Shown piece after piece: positions 32,101-43,713 of a DNA stretch of 64,000 nucleotides; the first letter of the stretch is position 1; each line of letters starts with the position of its first letter. This DNA comes from Humulus lupulus (lineage: Eukaryota > Streptophyta > Magnoliopsida > Rosales > Cannabaceae): contig NC_084802.1 in NCBI RefSeq assembly GCF_963169125.1, positions 19,220,896 to 19,284,895 of the forward strand, written 5' to 3'. Position numbers and translations under genes: made by a program. The notes beneath the pieces were generated by a model, which was given only the letters and a program-made list of their open reading frames with translations, was not told the origin of the DNA and ran no database searches.

Positions 32101-33654
32101 CCATGAACAATCGAACTTCAAGTGCCTTGTTGAGGGCCTTAGGCCGCGCGTGAGGTCTCAAACTTCGGGGGTCGGGGGTTGGCACTTCCACTGGTCCGGC
32201 GAGTGGCGGTGGCCAGAGACGGGACGGCGGCTATTCGGCGTTGGCAGTGATGACGCCAGGTGAGAGAGGGAGAGAGAGAAGGAACTTCAGGAGAGAGAAA
32301 CAGGGAACTAAGGAGAGAGAGAGAGAGAGAGAAATGGGGTGATTGATTTTTTTTAATAAATAATCATAAAACTTTTGTTAAAAAATTGGAGGGAATTTGA
32401 AATTTTTTAAAATTCAAAATTTTAGGATACACATAAGTTTTTAGGACTCGCAAAAGTCCAGGAGGTGTTTGTTTAAAAAAAAATCTCAAACTTTTAGGAC
32501 ACACATAGTTTTTAGGACTCGCATTTAGGTGAGTGCCCTAAAAAGGTATCCTAAAAAGGTGTTTTTGTAGTAGTGAATCAACTCCATGCACATACTATGA
32601 ATATACATCTAAGAAGTACAACCATAAGAACCCAAACAACAAGAGTACCCATGCCACACCTAGGTCTATTTCCCCCATACATCATCATAAAAATAATATA
32701 ACCATCAATCCATAACCCAAGAAACACAACAAAACACTAGGGTTAGAGATCCATTACCTCTCTTGATTGTAAAATCAAGAACACACAAGATGACCAATAC
32801 CCACAACTATAATCACCCCTTGCTCAAGCCTAGGGTTTTCGAAACCCCATGAAGAGAGGAAAACAACAACCATCCAAGAGAAGAAAACAAGGTTTTAGTC
32901 ATCAAGAATAGAAAACAAGAAGAGGTAGAGAATCAAATTACAAAGAGGATAAAGAACACAAACCTAGAGTTTTCTCAAGACCTTTTTCTTTCTCTTCTTC
33001 TTCCTTCTCTCTCCCTAGCTCACGCCACTTCCTCTCTCTCTCTCTAGAATTCGACAACCCAAGAGCATATTGCTCTCTTCTCCAATTTCCTTCACCCTTT
33101 ATCCTAATTCTCTCATAATGGGCTAATAAAATAAAATGGTAAGTTTCCTATTTTCTATTTATTTTCTCTTAATTTTTATTTATTTTGATTTTTCTTAATT
33201 GGAGGAAAATAAAGATGATAGCATCCTTGCCTATTTTATCTAAAATCTCCCAATAAAGATGGTAAATAAATCTTCTCATTTCCCACTATGCTACACGTCC
33301 AAGTCTATCATTTCCCTTTTCTTTTATATTTTTTTTTATAAATAATTAAATCTAATAAAAGGAAACTGCAAGTGTGTAGAAAATTCTACACATGTGCACC
33401 ATGCAACCATGCACTTTCACACACTCAATAACTAGGGGCCTTAGTGCATTCAACCATAACTCCAATAATCACACTTTAAAATAAAATAAATAACATTTAA
33501 TCAAATAAATTCACAAAAATTCTACCAAACAATTCTAACAATTAATTTAAACAAACAAACAATTAAATAAAATAAAATTCACAACACTTAAAAATTTAAT
33601 AAAAATAAAACACAAAAATTTAATAACTAAAAAAAATAAATTTGGTGCACTACA
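29103..33654 (-). repeat. 3' LTR of element C (~4.55 kb including an 811-bp insertion)
   Basis: Begins TGTAAAACGCCCTAATC and ends TTGGTGCACTACA on the plus strand. It aligns with 39313-40574, 42332-42440 and 42445-42728. It is AT-rich, with CAT-rich runs near 29530-29660. The integrase stop codon lies just at its right border. Without the inserted CACTA element it is ~3.74 kb, long even for Del-type LTRs. Confidence 0.9.
31765..32575. mobile_element. non-autonomous CACTA element, 811 bp, TSD AAT
   Basis: Terminal inverted repeats CACTACTACAAAAA(A) at 31765 and TTTTTGTAGTAGTG ending at 32575. The 3-bp duplication AAT flanks both sides (31762-31764, 32576-32578), as expected for CACTA transposons. 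Subterminal motifs TTTTTAGGACTCGC occur several times near both ends, in both orientations, and may bind transposase. The interior holds GA-rich microsatellite (32259-32335) and no transposase, so it depends on an autonomous partner. The GC-rich middle (31930-32250) is unlike its surroundings and may be captured host sequence; its small open frames are not supported as genes. Confidence 0.93.
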
Positions 33655-35341
33655 ATATACCCTCCTTAAAAGGAATTTCGTCCCGAAATTCTTTCATACC
33701 AAATAATTCAGGGTATCTTTCTTTCATGTCTTCCTCCAACTCCCATGTTGCTTCTCGTTCTGTACTATTCTTGCACAGGACCTTAACTAGTGGAATCCTT
33801 TTGGATCTCAGTTCCTTGATTTCCTTTTCAATAACGCGCTCAGGCTGTTCATCATAACTCGGGTCCTGCTTCAATTGTAACGGCTCATAACTCAAAATAT
33901 GAGAGGGGTCTAACACATACTTACGCAACATAGAGATGTGAAAAACATTATGTGTTTCAACTAATGCTGGGGGCAGTGCCAAACGGTAAGCAACTTGCTC
34001 GACTCTGTCCAAAATCTCAAATGGACCTATATATCTAGGGCTTAACTTCCCATTCTTTCCAAAGCGCATAACACCTTTCATTGGTGAGACTTTCAAGAAA
34101 ACAAACTCGCCCACTAAAAACTTGATGTCCCTTCTCTTAAGGTCAGTGTAGCTCTTTTGCCTACTCTGCGCGGTAAGCATCCTTTGGCGCATCTTCTCGA
34201 TCGCCTCACTGGCTTCCCTAACTGCCTCAGGGCTTAAAATCTACTTCTACCCAACTTCATCCCAGTGCAAAGGAGATCTACACTTACGCCCATAAAACAT
34301 CTCATAGGGAGCCATCCCAATAGTTGAATGGAAACTGTTATTATAAGAGAACTCCATTAGGGGTAAGTATCGGTTCCAAGACTCTAAAAAGTCCAAAGCA
34401 CAGCACCTCAACATATCCTCTAAAATCTATATAGTTCTCTCAGACTGCCCATCGGTCTAAGGATGAAATGCGGTGCTAAAATTTAGTCTTGATCCCATAG
34501 CTCTCTGTAGCCCTTTCCAAAAGTTCGATGTGAAAACTGACCCTCGATCAGAAATTATCAACTTTGGCACCCCATGAAGTCTCACTATCTCACTAACATA
34601 CAAATCAACATATTGATCCCCCGAGTATGTGGTCTTGACTGGAAGAAAATGGGCAGACTTAGTGAGTCTATCTATTATTACCCACACAGAGTCGTGCTGC
34701 TTAGTGGTTCTGGGTAACCCTACCACAAAATCCATTGCTATATCCTCCCACTTCCATTCAAGAATGTATAGCGGTTGAAGCAACCTCGCTGGCCTTTGGT
34801 GTTCTGCCTTGACTTGATGGCATGTCAAACATCTAGCAATAAACTCAGCAATATTCCTCTTCATTCCATGCCACCAATAAAATGCCTTAAGGTCGTGGTA
34901 CATTTTCATGGACCCTGGGTGTAAGGAATAAGTTGTTGTGTGCGCTTCTTTCATAATACTTTCCTTAATCTCAGCATTGTCCGGTACACAAATCCTATCC
35001 TTATATCTCAGCAATCCACCATTAGATATTGTGAAATCACTGCTACCACCTTCTTCTACCAAAGCCTCTTGTTTCACTAAGGCTTCATCCATTTTCTGTC
35101 CTTCTCGAATTTGTTCTAGTAGGGAGGATTGCAATGTGAGGTTCGCTAAACTTCCCATCACAATTTCGATGCCGGCAGTTATGATCTCTTTCTGAAGAGG
35201 CATCTCTATTGTATGTAGTACTGAGACATTCCCATGTCCCCGCCTACTCAAAGCATCTGCAACCACATTGGCCTTGCCTGGGTGGTATAGAGTTTTGCAA
35301 TCGTAGTCCTTCACTAATTCCAACCACCTTCCCTGCCTCAT
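33655..35341 (-). pseudogene. pol: Tekay integrase with chromodomain, element C
   Basis: 35341-34457: RNase H end ([15 protein letters not shown]), HHCC zinc site ([11 protein letters not shown]...[11 protein letters not shown]) and DDE core with MDFVVGLP (first D) and SDRGSVF (second D). The part with the Glu (TDGQSE) near 34430 is out of the open frames because of stops. 34192-33650: C-terminal domain (GEFVFLKVSP, RYIGPFEIL) followed by a chromodomain at ~33800-33700 (ERVIEKEIKEL, ATWELEEDM). Chromodomains direct integration to certain histone marks. Stops at about 34440 and 34245 break it. Confidence 0.88.
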
Positions 35342-36595
35342 ATTCAGTTCCTTTTGCGTGAAGAAGTATTTTAGACTTTTGTGGTCTGTGTATATCTCAC
35401 ACTTGTCTCAGTATAGGTGATGTCTCCATATCTTTAGTGCGAACACTATTACTGCCAATTCAAGGTCATGAGTGGGATACCGTTGCTCATAATCCTTGAG
35501 TTGTCTGGAAGCATAAGCTACCACCTTCCCATCTTGTATCAACACGCATCCCAAGTCATTCTTTGATGCATCCCAATACACCACAAATTTCCCGGCCTCA
35601 GTGGGAACACAAAGGATAGGCGCATAAATCAACTTATCCTTCATGGTCTAGAAGCTCTCTTCACATTTTTCAGTCCATGAAAACTTCTGATGTTTGCGAG
35701 TTAAGTTGGTCAATGGGGTGGCGATCTTCGAGAAACCCTTTACAAACTTCCTATAGAAACCCGCTAATCTTAAGAAGCTTCGAACTTCTGAGGCATTCTT
35801 TGGCTGGGGCTAGTCTCTAATGGCCTTGATCTTCAATGGGTCTACTGCTATCCCCTTCTTGGACACTATATGCCCTAGGAAAGTTACCTGTTCCAGCCAA
35901 AAATCACATTTAGAGAACTTAGCGTATAACTGATGTTCTCGCAATCTGTTCAGAGTCAACCTCAAATGCTCCTCGTGCTCCTCCTTGGTCTTTGATTAAA
36001 TAAGGATATCATCTATGAACACCACCACAAACTTGTCCAAGAAATCCTTAAATACCTTGTTCATCATGTCCATAAATGTTGCTGGGGCGTTCGTTAGTCC
36101 AAAAAATATTACTAAGAATTTTTAGTGCCCATAGCGAGTTTTGAAAGCCGTTTTCGGAATGTCTCCCTGTTTCACTTTCAACTGATGGTACCCGGATCGT
36201 AGATCAATCTTCAAGAATACTGCTGCCCCTTGTAGTTGATTAAAAATGTCATCTATCCTAGGCAAAGGATATTTATTCTTAATGGTGACCTTATTGAGTT
36301 ATCGGTAATCAATGCACATCCTCATACTCCCGTCCTTCTTTTTCACAAATAGGATTGGTGCTCCCCATGGCGAATGGCTAGGTCTTATGAACCTTTTGTC
36401 CAACAACTCCTGTATATGGTTCTTAAGTTCATTTAACTCTGTCAGCGCCATTCGATAGGGTGCTTTAGAGATCGGTGTTGTTTCTGGTGCAAGCTTGATT
36501 ACAAACTCGATTTCTCTGTCTGGGGGTAATTATGGTAATTCCTCGGGAAACACCTCCAGGAACTCACAAACAATACGTACATTTTCTGGCTTTAG
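35342..36595 (-). pseudogene. pol: Tekay reverse transcriptase and RNase H, element C
   Basis: RT motifs are readable through stops: [34 protein letters not shown] (catalytic D), [11 protein letters not shown] and [10 protein letters not shown] (catalytic DD) near 36020, followed at once by TAA. RNase H is open at 35644-35408 ([34 protein letters not shown]). At least seven stops were seen, several at places where the family has Trp or Tyr. Confidence 0.85.
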
Positions 36596-38332
36596 TTATG
36601 ACTCCTTGGATTTATCCACCACACTAGCCATGATCGTCGAACAACCGTGTTGCATCATATTATGTGCTTCCAATGCAGATATTATGGGTGTCTCAAAACC
36701 CTTTACTTCGCCTCTAAAGGAAAATACATCTCCTTCTTTTGGCTTGAGCTCTACGGTCTTCTTCCGACAGTCTATCGTAGCCCCATGTTTGGATAACCAA
36801 TCCATGCCAAGTATGACATCATAATCTGGTATACTTAGTTCTATAAGATCTGCTGGGCATTCCTTGCCCTCTACCATTACAAATGTTGACAGTAACCACT
36901 TATTTGACAACATCATATCTCCCGATGGCAACATTGTACTAAAGTTATGTTCAAACAACTTATAAGGAATATTCAGTCTATCAATCACATTCATGGAAAC
37001 ATAAAAATGAGTCACTCTAGAATCAATTAGGAATCTACACATCGTACCAGATATTGGGAGCTGACCTGTGACTACGGTGTTGCTGTTGGCTGCTTCATTA
37101 TGGGTTAAGGCGAAAACCCTTGCTGGCACCAGATTGTTGTTGTTATTCTGTCCTGCCTTCCATTGTGGGCATTTTTTCCTCAAATGTCCTTCCTGACCGC
37201 ACTTGAAACATTTATTGGTACTGGCCTGACATTCTCCTGGGTGTCTTTTCGAGAATTTAGGAAAGATAGGATGCTCTACTCGGTTGCCTTGATGGTTCCC
37301 ACGGTTTCGGTCATTGAAGCGATTGTTGCAGTTGCTGTGGTTTTGAGGGTTGTGATTGTTGTTATTCGTGGCCAGAGGTCTGGGTCTCTTATCAGCGCCA
37401 CTGTTCTTCCCTTCATTAGATTTCCTTTTGTTACCCTTACTGAAGCCCTTATTTCGATAGTTCTCTATTCTGGCAGCATTATCCTTCCATATCCGTTCTT
37501 CCAAATATTCAGCTTCAAGTGCCCTATCCAGTACTTCTGCATAACTGACCACTTCAGCACTAGTCATCATAACGTCCCTCGCGATCATCGGTTTGAGTCC
37601 CCTTACGAACATTTGGACTAGCAGAGTTTTAGTTGGCACCACTTCAGGAGAAAATTTTGCCAACCTATCGAACATCTATGCATAGTCAGTGACAGATAGG
37701 TTCCCTTGTACCAGAGTTACGAACTCGTCAACCTTGGTTGCGAGCACGACTGCACTGTAATACTTATTACTAAAAGCCTGGATGAATTCTGCCCAAGTCA
37801 TGGTATTCAGGTCACAGGTCTATTTAATTACATACCACCAAATTCGTGCATCCATCTTAAGTAAATAAACTACACAGGAAACTCTTTGGCGATCATTCAA
37901 CTCCATATGATCGAAAATAGCCTCAATCGATCTTAACCAATCCTCTGCCACCATTGGATCAGCTTTCCCTTCAAAGGTTGATGGGGCTTGTTTTCTGAAA
38001 CGTTCATACACTGGCTCAAACCCATAGGTTATTGGTAATGGTGCAGGTGGTGGTATTGGCGGCTGAGGTTGCGCCACTGGTACTTGAGGTACTTAGGGCA
38101 TTTGAGGCGTTTGCGGTGCTTGTTTAGCATGTGCTAATTCCTCATCTCTTAGCCTCAACTGTTCTCTTATCCTTGCTACCTTTGCGGCTAAGTCCACAGA
38201 TGTAGCTGCTGAAGCTGCAGGTTGAACTGATGTCATTTCTACGTCAGGGGTTGTCGTGGTTTCAGACTTTGTGGAGACACCCTTTCTTCTGCTTCTTCCT
38301 CTTCCTTTTCCTCATTTTCCTCTAGTCGACAT
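36596..38332 (-). pseudogene. gag: Tekay gag and protease, element C
   Basis: Start ATG at 38332 (MSTRGK, then a stop by a local indel). A gag domain at 38077-37680 (APSTFEGKADPMVAEDWLRS, IWWYVIK then TAG) continues in 37675-36596: DRLAKFSPEVVPT, the CCHC knuckle CFKCGQEGHLRKKC, then protease. The protease active site reads LIDSRVTHF instead of the usual D-S-G-A-T-H, so the catalytic loop is damaged. PDYDVILGMDWL and the spacer MASVVDKS follow. Confidence 0.87.
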
Positions 38333-38597
38333 AATGAGATTCTAAGGCAATCAAAAGAAGATCATAAGGAAGGAACATTGCATAATGGTTTGATAGATAT
38401 TTGCAAAGTCATACGTTCAAACCACGTTATCTAGAATTTGCAACAAAATAAACCATAGCATTCAAAATGTTCAAATTATTCCAAAATTTAAACTATTTCA
38501 AAAAAGTGTTTAATAACCAAAACATAAATCCCTTAAGGTCTTAGAAAATATTCCATCTTATTTATTAGCACCTCATGTAACAATTACGCAATGGACT

Positions 38598-39152
38598 CTA
38601 GTCCTCAACGACGGACTCGTCCCCTAGGCTGTAATCAAAGACGTTTTCTGGGATGTGAAAATATCTGGGAACGCTCGCCATTATCTCCATCCTAGCGGTC
38701 AGACGTGGCATAGCTCGAATTACTTCTTCAATTGCCAATTCTCCTTCCACATCGTGTACCGTCTCCAAACGCTCCTCCATTTCTCGTCATCCATCTTCAC
38801 TAACACCAGCTCCAGACGGCTAAAATTGTAATTTTCCAAAAAATCATGAATTACGAACTCCATGGTACTAAACTCCAAATCATCTTGCTCAACGACATTC
38901 CATGATTAAGACAACTGATCAAGGGCCTCCGAGTACATCGACAGTGCTTCCCTCAAGACCCAATATTGCTCTATGGGCCATAGCAAGGCTCCTTTTTTTG
39001 TTCATGATCCCCTGAATGTGATCACAAATCACATTTGTTGTTTTCAAAATCGCAATTTGCCAATCGTAAGGATCCTCCTCAAGCTCGACCTTGGGTATTG
39101 TGCAGATCTCCTTGAGTAGTTGTTTCTTAGTAGTTTTCAAAATAGGAGGCAT
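38598..39152 (-). pseudogene. leader ORF remnants between primer site and gag, element C
   Basis: Two open pieces in the ~980-bp leader: 39152-38919 (MPPILKTTKKQLL..., 77 codons) and 38780-38598 (60 codons, acidic, VHDVEGELAIEEVIRAMPRL). The frame between them has several stops, but composition suggests one former ORF. I do not recognise the product. Extra ORFs upstream of gag are known in some plant gypsy elements. Could be chance. Confidence 0.4.
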
Positions 39153-39299
39153 CTAACTATACTGCAGTTTACGAAACTATAAAATTAAATAAAACATAAA
39201 CAAGTCATAACACATAAACAAATACTTACGACGCGGTGAGGTGAGATTTTCCCGTCTTTAGCGTGTATGGAGAGGTTCCTTGGAAATATGGACGTTCAT

Positions 39300-39310
39300 C
39301 TCTGATACCA
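39300..39310 (-). other. primer binding site of element C (initiator tRNA-Met type)
   Basis: The minus strand reads TGGTATCAGAG two bases after the LTR end, which matches the plant initiator tRNA-Met 3' end used by many plant LTR elements. Confidence 0.8.
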
Positions 39311-39312
39311 TT

Positions 39313-42300
39313 TGTGAAATGGCCTAATCTAGTGCGTTATAAAACATTCACATATTCATAGGTTCATAAGAGAAAATTCACTTATTATAAAAATCCCAGT
39401 GGGGTCTTGCTAAAAACATTCAAGTTGGGCCCAATAGTTTAAAAAAGAAAAAAAAATAGTAGTTTTCATGCAAAGTTCTTAAAACAACCAAAGTTCAAGT
39501 CCAACTGATAAGTTTAGAAAAGTCCAAATTAACATAACATTATTTTAGAAAATGGCATTTAAATTGATCGTTTCTTGTCCATAGGATGCCCTCACACCAT
39601 ACACACAACGACGATAGAACTCCCCACATCACCACGCATGCCATGGAGAAACCTATTTGCTACCTGGAAGGGAAAGTAAGGGAGTGAGCTAAAAGCTCAG
39701 TAAGGAAGTACAAACAACACACAAGTAAATAAAAAAAATCATAATCGCATCATACATCGTCACACATCATAGCGTCATCATCGAAATAGCATCAACATCA
39801 TAATCATAAACATAATCATAACAACATTGGCATCATATGCAAAATCATCATCATTATAATAACATCACATAAACATCATATCCTTGTGAACATGGCCCGC
39901 TAACTTGTCCATGTCACTCTTTGAGGTAAACAGGATCTCTGGTCCTTGAATAACCTTGGCGCATCCGCCTTTTGAGCTACGTCTTCATATCCTTTGTAAC
40001 TCGGGTTACATCTTCATATCCTTAGCAACCCCTTTTTGATGTTTCGCATTCATCACGTTAACATCCATTCATGTCATACAACATTCAAAATGACATACAA
40101 TTCAGTCACATCATCATAACCAAGAATTTCATAATTCATAACACATAAATCATTATGTTCTCATTCATACCAACGATCTTACCATTCATAGCATAATCAA
40201 CAAAATTCTATCTAACTTCCTTACCTCAGGTCCAAGCAAGGTAAAATGACAACTTCACAACGAGCATATACTATAATCAAAATAACATTCCTTAGCATCA
40301 CATAAACTCTATTTTGCCCACTCATATAACCCATGTGTACATGGGCCATGCACACATGGTGAAAGTTATTCACAACATCCAAACAAGGCATATTTACACA
40401 TAAGGTCATAAAAGAATAATGCACATTCTACCTATATTACATGCATGGTCTTGCTATAAACACTATATGGTTACATAATAGACATATTTTTTAACGTAAA
40501 AGTGAAATTGCATGCGACATGCATACGTGAGAACGTTGTTTAAAAGCGGCGTTAAGAAAATAATTCCTACGCGCTTATTGATTGGAGGTGAAAAGTGCAC
40601 ATTTATTGATCTTAAATGTCAAAATAAATTAAGTTTTGATTATTATTTTCATTTAATTAATATGATATATTTTATGGATGAAAATATTTGATCATGATTT
40701 AATTTATTGTTATTTTGTAGGAATTAATTGATATTTTGGCATAAAGAAAAAGAAAGAATAAAGAAAGAGTTAAATCTGAAAAACAAAAAGAAATGTGGCA
40801 TTTTTGAAGTGAAGAAGAAGCCCACTATTCAGCCCAAGCCTAGCAGCAACAACCTTTTTCTCCTTGCCCAGCCACCAGGTGTCATCGTCACAGCCCGCCA
40901 CGCGTCGTCTTGGTGCCCAGCTACTACCTCTAGCTTGCGCCACCTGTCCGAGCCATTATCAGCTTCCCGTAGCAATGCCCAACACACCTTCCAGCGGCCC
41001 AACATAATCTTCCAGCAGCATCACTGCAGCAGCCCAACTCGGCCCAGCAATCCTAGCGGCCCAGCTCGTCACAGCCCAGCCTCCCACCTGATGCTTCCTT
41101 TTACCCAGCCGCCCACGTGGCACGTTTTCATTGGCTGGAAATGGGTCAAAACCCACTTATGCCACCAGCCACCTTCAACCCATATTTTGTGGGTATTGGG
41201 CCTTGCAAAATTGCCATTTTGAGCTTTAAAGCTCTTTTTTTTTGTGCTTTAGAAAAAGGGCATATTGACTATACACCAAAATAACAAGGTTAATATTTAT
41301 AATAAGATTTGATTTTTCAAAATCATATTGTATTATTAATATTTCATATTTATTTTGTAAACTCCATTTTGTTGTTTAATTTCTTTTTAGTCATTTTCTC
41401 CCTCTATAAATAGAGATTCTCATTTCATATTTACTATGTAATTTTTAGGTAGCAAAACTCTACCAAATTTTAGTCTCATTTATCATATTTTCTCTCTAGA
41501 ATTTCCTGAGAATGTCTAGCATATAGGCTAACCTTCTTAGGAAGGTTAGGATGATCCTATATGCACTATGACTTTGTTTGATATTTTTTATTCACCTTGT
41601 GCTTAAAGTTTATATATTTGAGTTATTTATTTTCTTTCATCTCTATTCCTTCATCTTGTTATCTATATTTATGTTTACTAATAGTATATAGATTTTGTCA
41701 AGCACTTTCTATGTATTATCAAATTAGTGAAAATAATATAGATAATATCTTTATCATTTTCTCCATCTCATTCATATATATTTACTTTTGCTAAATCTAT
41801 ATAGAATTAGTCATGCTCTTTCTATGTATTTTATAAATAGTAAAAGTAATATTTGTGTTAGGTATTATGTCCAATCTTTTATTGCATTATGGCCAATGGT
41901 ATAATGTCATTATTAGATTTCTCATAAGATTTATCTCATCTTTCCATGGTAAAGAATAGTAATCACTTGAATACATTTTTGTAAAATATATTTGTGCTTC
42001 AATGTTAAATCTTCCAAATGAATAGTTGGGATGTGAACAATCCATTTGTGTAATTTTTGTGAATCAAAGATCCAAATAAATAAGTATGCATATTGGTGAC
42101 TCTTGATCCTTCCTACTTGCTACCTATTGTTACATCACACTTCAATCTATCTTTATTTCTAATCTCTAAATCTCAAAAACAACAAAAATATCACTTGTTC
42201 TATTTTCCTCATATTATTTATCTCTAAACTTATTTATTGATTAACTTTATTCATTTGCCTCCTTGTGGAATCGACCGCCCGATCTATACTACGACTAGCA

Positions 42301-42728
42301 CTAAGTAGAAGTCACGTTTGGGCGTTAAACACTTATTTCTATCGTTTTTTAAATTAATGAAATTGTAACATGCTTGATTACCATTGTTTGTCCTCTTAAA
42401 ATTACTAGGTTGATTAAATCTATCAAGCCTATCATTTCCCTTTTATTTTATATTTTTTTATAAATAATTAAATCTAATAAAAGGAAACCACAAGTGTGTA
42501 GAAAATTCTACACATGTGCACCATGCAATCATGCACTTGCACACACTTAATAACTTGGGTGCATCACTACCTACCATGCACCTTAGTGCATTCAACCATA
42601 ACTCCAATAATCACACTTTAAAATAAAATAAATAGCATTTAATCAAATAAATTCACAAAAATTCTACCAAACAATTCTAACAATTAATTTAAATAAGCAA
42701 ACAATTAAATAAAATTCACAACACTAAC
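39313..42728 (-). repeat. 5' LTR of element C, with a nested solo LTR, internal deletion and truncated end
   Basis: TGTGAAATGGCCTAATC at 39313 matches 29103. Alignment runs to 40574, is broken by the solo LTR at 40579-42331, resumes at 42332, and jumps at about 42430 from the equivalent of 30440 to that of 33305, a deletion of ~2.9 kb relative to the 3' LTR. It stops at about 42728, some 60 bp short of the LTR end, where Athila-type sequence begins. Confidence 0.88.
40579..42331 (+). mobile_element. solo LTR, 1753 bp, TSD CTTAT
   Basis: Starts TGATTGGAGGTG and ends GGCGTTAAACA, flanked by CTTAT at 40574-40578 and 42332-42336. A TATA box (CTCTATAAATAGAG, ~41402) gives the plus orientation. 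No internal domain is present. The GC-rich open stretch at 40728-41222 has low complexity and is not accepted as a gene. The family is not assigned; ends differ from the LTRs of E and D. Confidence 0.92.
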
Positions 42729-42887
42729 TTCATTCTCCTTTTCATTTTCAATTTGACTATTTGGATTGGGAATGGGTTGGTTGGGGTAAACTTGTTTTTT
42801 CGACTCTATAATAGTTGCAAGTTGTCCTACTATTGTCTCAATTTTTGAGATTGACTGAGATTGGGCTAGTAAGATTCGGTAGGTTCA

Positions 42888-43091
42888 TTACATAAACTGT
42901 TGTAGGGTATCCTCTAAAGATTTGCTTGTTTCTTGTTCAATGGGATATGATAGGTTGGATTGGGCATGACTTGGATTAGGCATGTTGAATTCATGCCCTT
43001 GATTCATTTGAGATTGTGTATGACTCCATGAAAAATTTGGATTATAGGTGGGGGCAAATGAGCTATCAAAGGATTCATGCATATCATACAT
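42888..43091 (-). pseudogene. gag: Athila gag C-terminal fragment, element E
   Basis: 67 codons: the TYNPNFSWSHTQ and SLEDTLQQFM segments match the corresponding part of element D (TYNPNWRNHPNFSW at about 52760, SLEDTLQQFMQ at about 52600). No zinc knuckle is retained. A pure remnant. Confidence 0.7.
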
Positions 43092-43689
43092 ATTATTAGT
43101 TTCTCCATAATTTAAATTTGATTGCTCAGAATAGTTCAGAATTCCAACTATAATTAAAATGATCCATATGGTAAACTAAATGACAAACTATTTTTTTTTT
43201 TATGACAAATAAGGTAAAAACAAAAATAAAATAAAATTAAGAGAACAAAAACAATGTTAAGATATTAAACACTTATCCGATAATATGATAAAAGGCAAAG
43301 AAAAATAAGATAAAATTAAGTAAGATTATCAAAAATTAGGCAAGAGTAGGGAGGCATAACATACCATCAACCATAATAAAATTTAGGTAAAAATTATGAG
43401 GCACAAGTGCCATCAACTATAAAAAATAAAAAGATAGATAGGAGGCACAAGTGCCGTCAACTAAAAAAAAGAAAATAAATATAAATATATAATTTAGTTT
43501 TTTTTTATGGGTGGTAGAACCGTCCCAAATTTTATTTTTATCTTTTTTTTTTGTTTTTATAGATATATATTTTTTATATTTTTGTATATATAGTTTTTTT
43601 TTTCTTTTTTTTTTAAGTGCAAAAATTAAAATAACTAGTAGAAAAATTTACTAACCTTGAGATAAATTTCATTTCTTTTCTCTTGCAAC

Positions 43690-43707
43690 TCCCCAGCAAC
43701 GGCGCCA
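43690..43707 (-). other. primer binding site of Athila element E (tRNA-Asp type)
   Basis: The minus strand reads TGGCGCCGTTGCTGGGGA, nearly the complement of the 3' end of plant tRNA-Asp, six bases from the LTR end. Confidence 0.8.
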
Positions 43708-43713
43708 AAAACT

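Larger units (their letters stand above)
29103..42728 (-). mobile_element. Tekay/Del-type Ty3/gypsy retrotransposon C with very long LTRs
   Basis: Reading leftwards: 5' LTR (39313-42728, truncated and interrupted), tRNA-Met-type primer site, leader ORF remnants, gag with CCHC knuckle, protease, RT, RNase H, integrase with a C-terminal chromodomain, polypurine tract and 3' LTR (29103-33654). A chromodomain at the end of integrase defines chromoviruses, and this order fits Tekay/Del. Coding parts contain many stops. Two other insertions sit inside its LTRs. Confidence 0.92.

Noticed and set aside
31918..32263. Small frames inside the CACTA MITE
   Set aside because: No domain, GA-repeat at the end, and the element shows no sign of a transposase; possible captured sequence only.
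37163..37621. 152-codon hydrophobic frame on the plus strand
   Set aside because: Antisense shadow of the gag region of element C (knuckle and linker on the minus strand).
40728..41222. 164-codon Pro/Ser/His-rich frame
   Set aside because: Lies wholly inside the solo LTR 40579-42331, low complexity, no domain; explained by local GC-rich composition.
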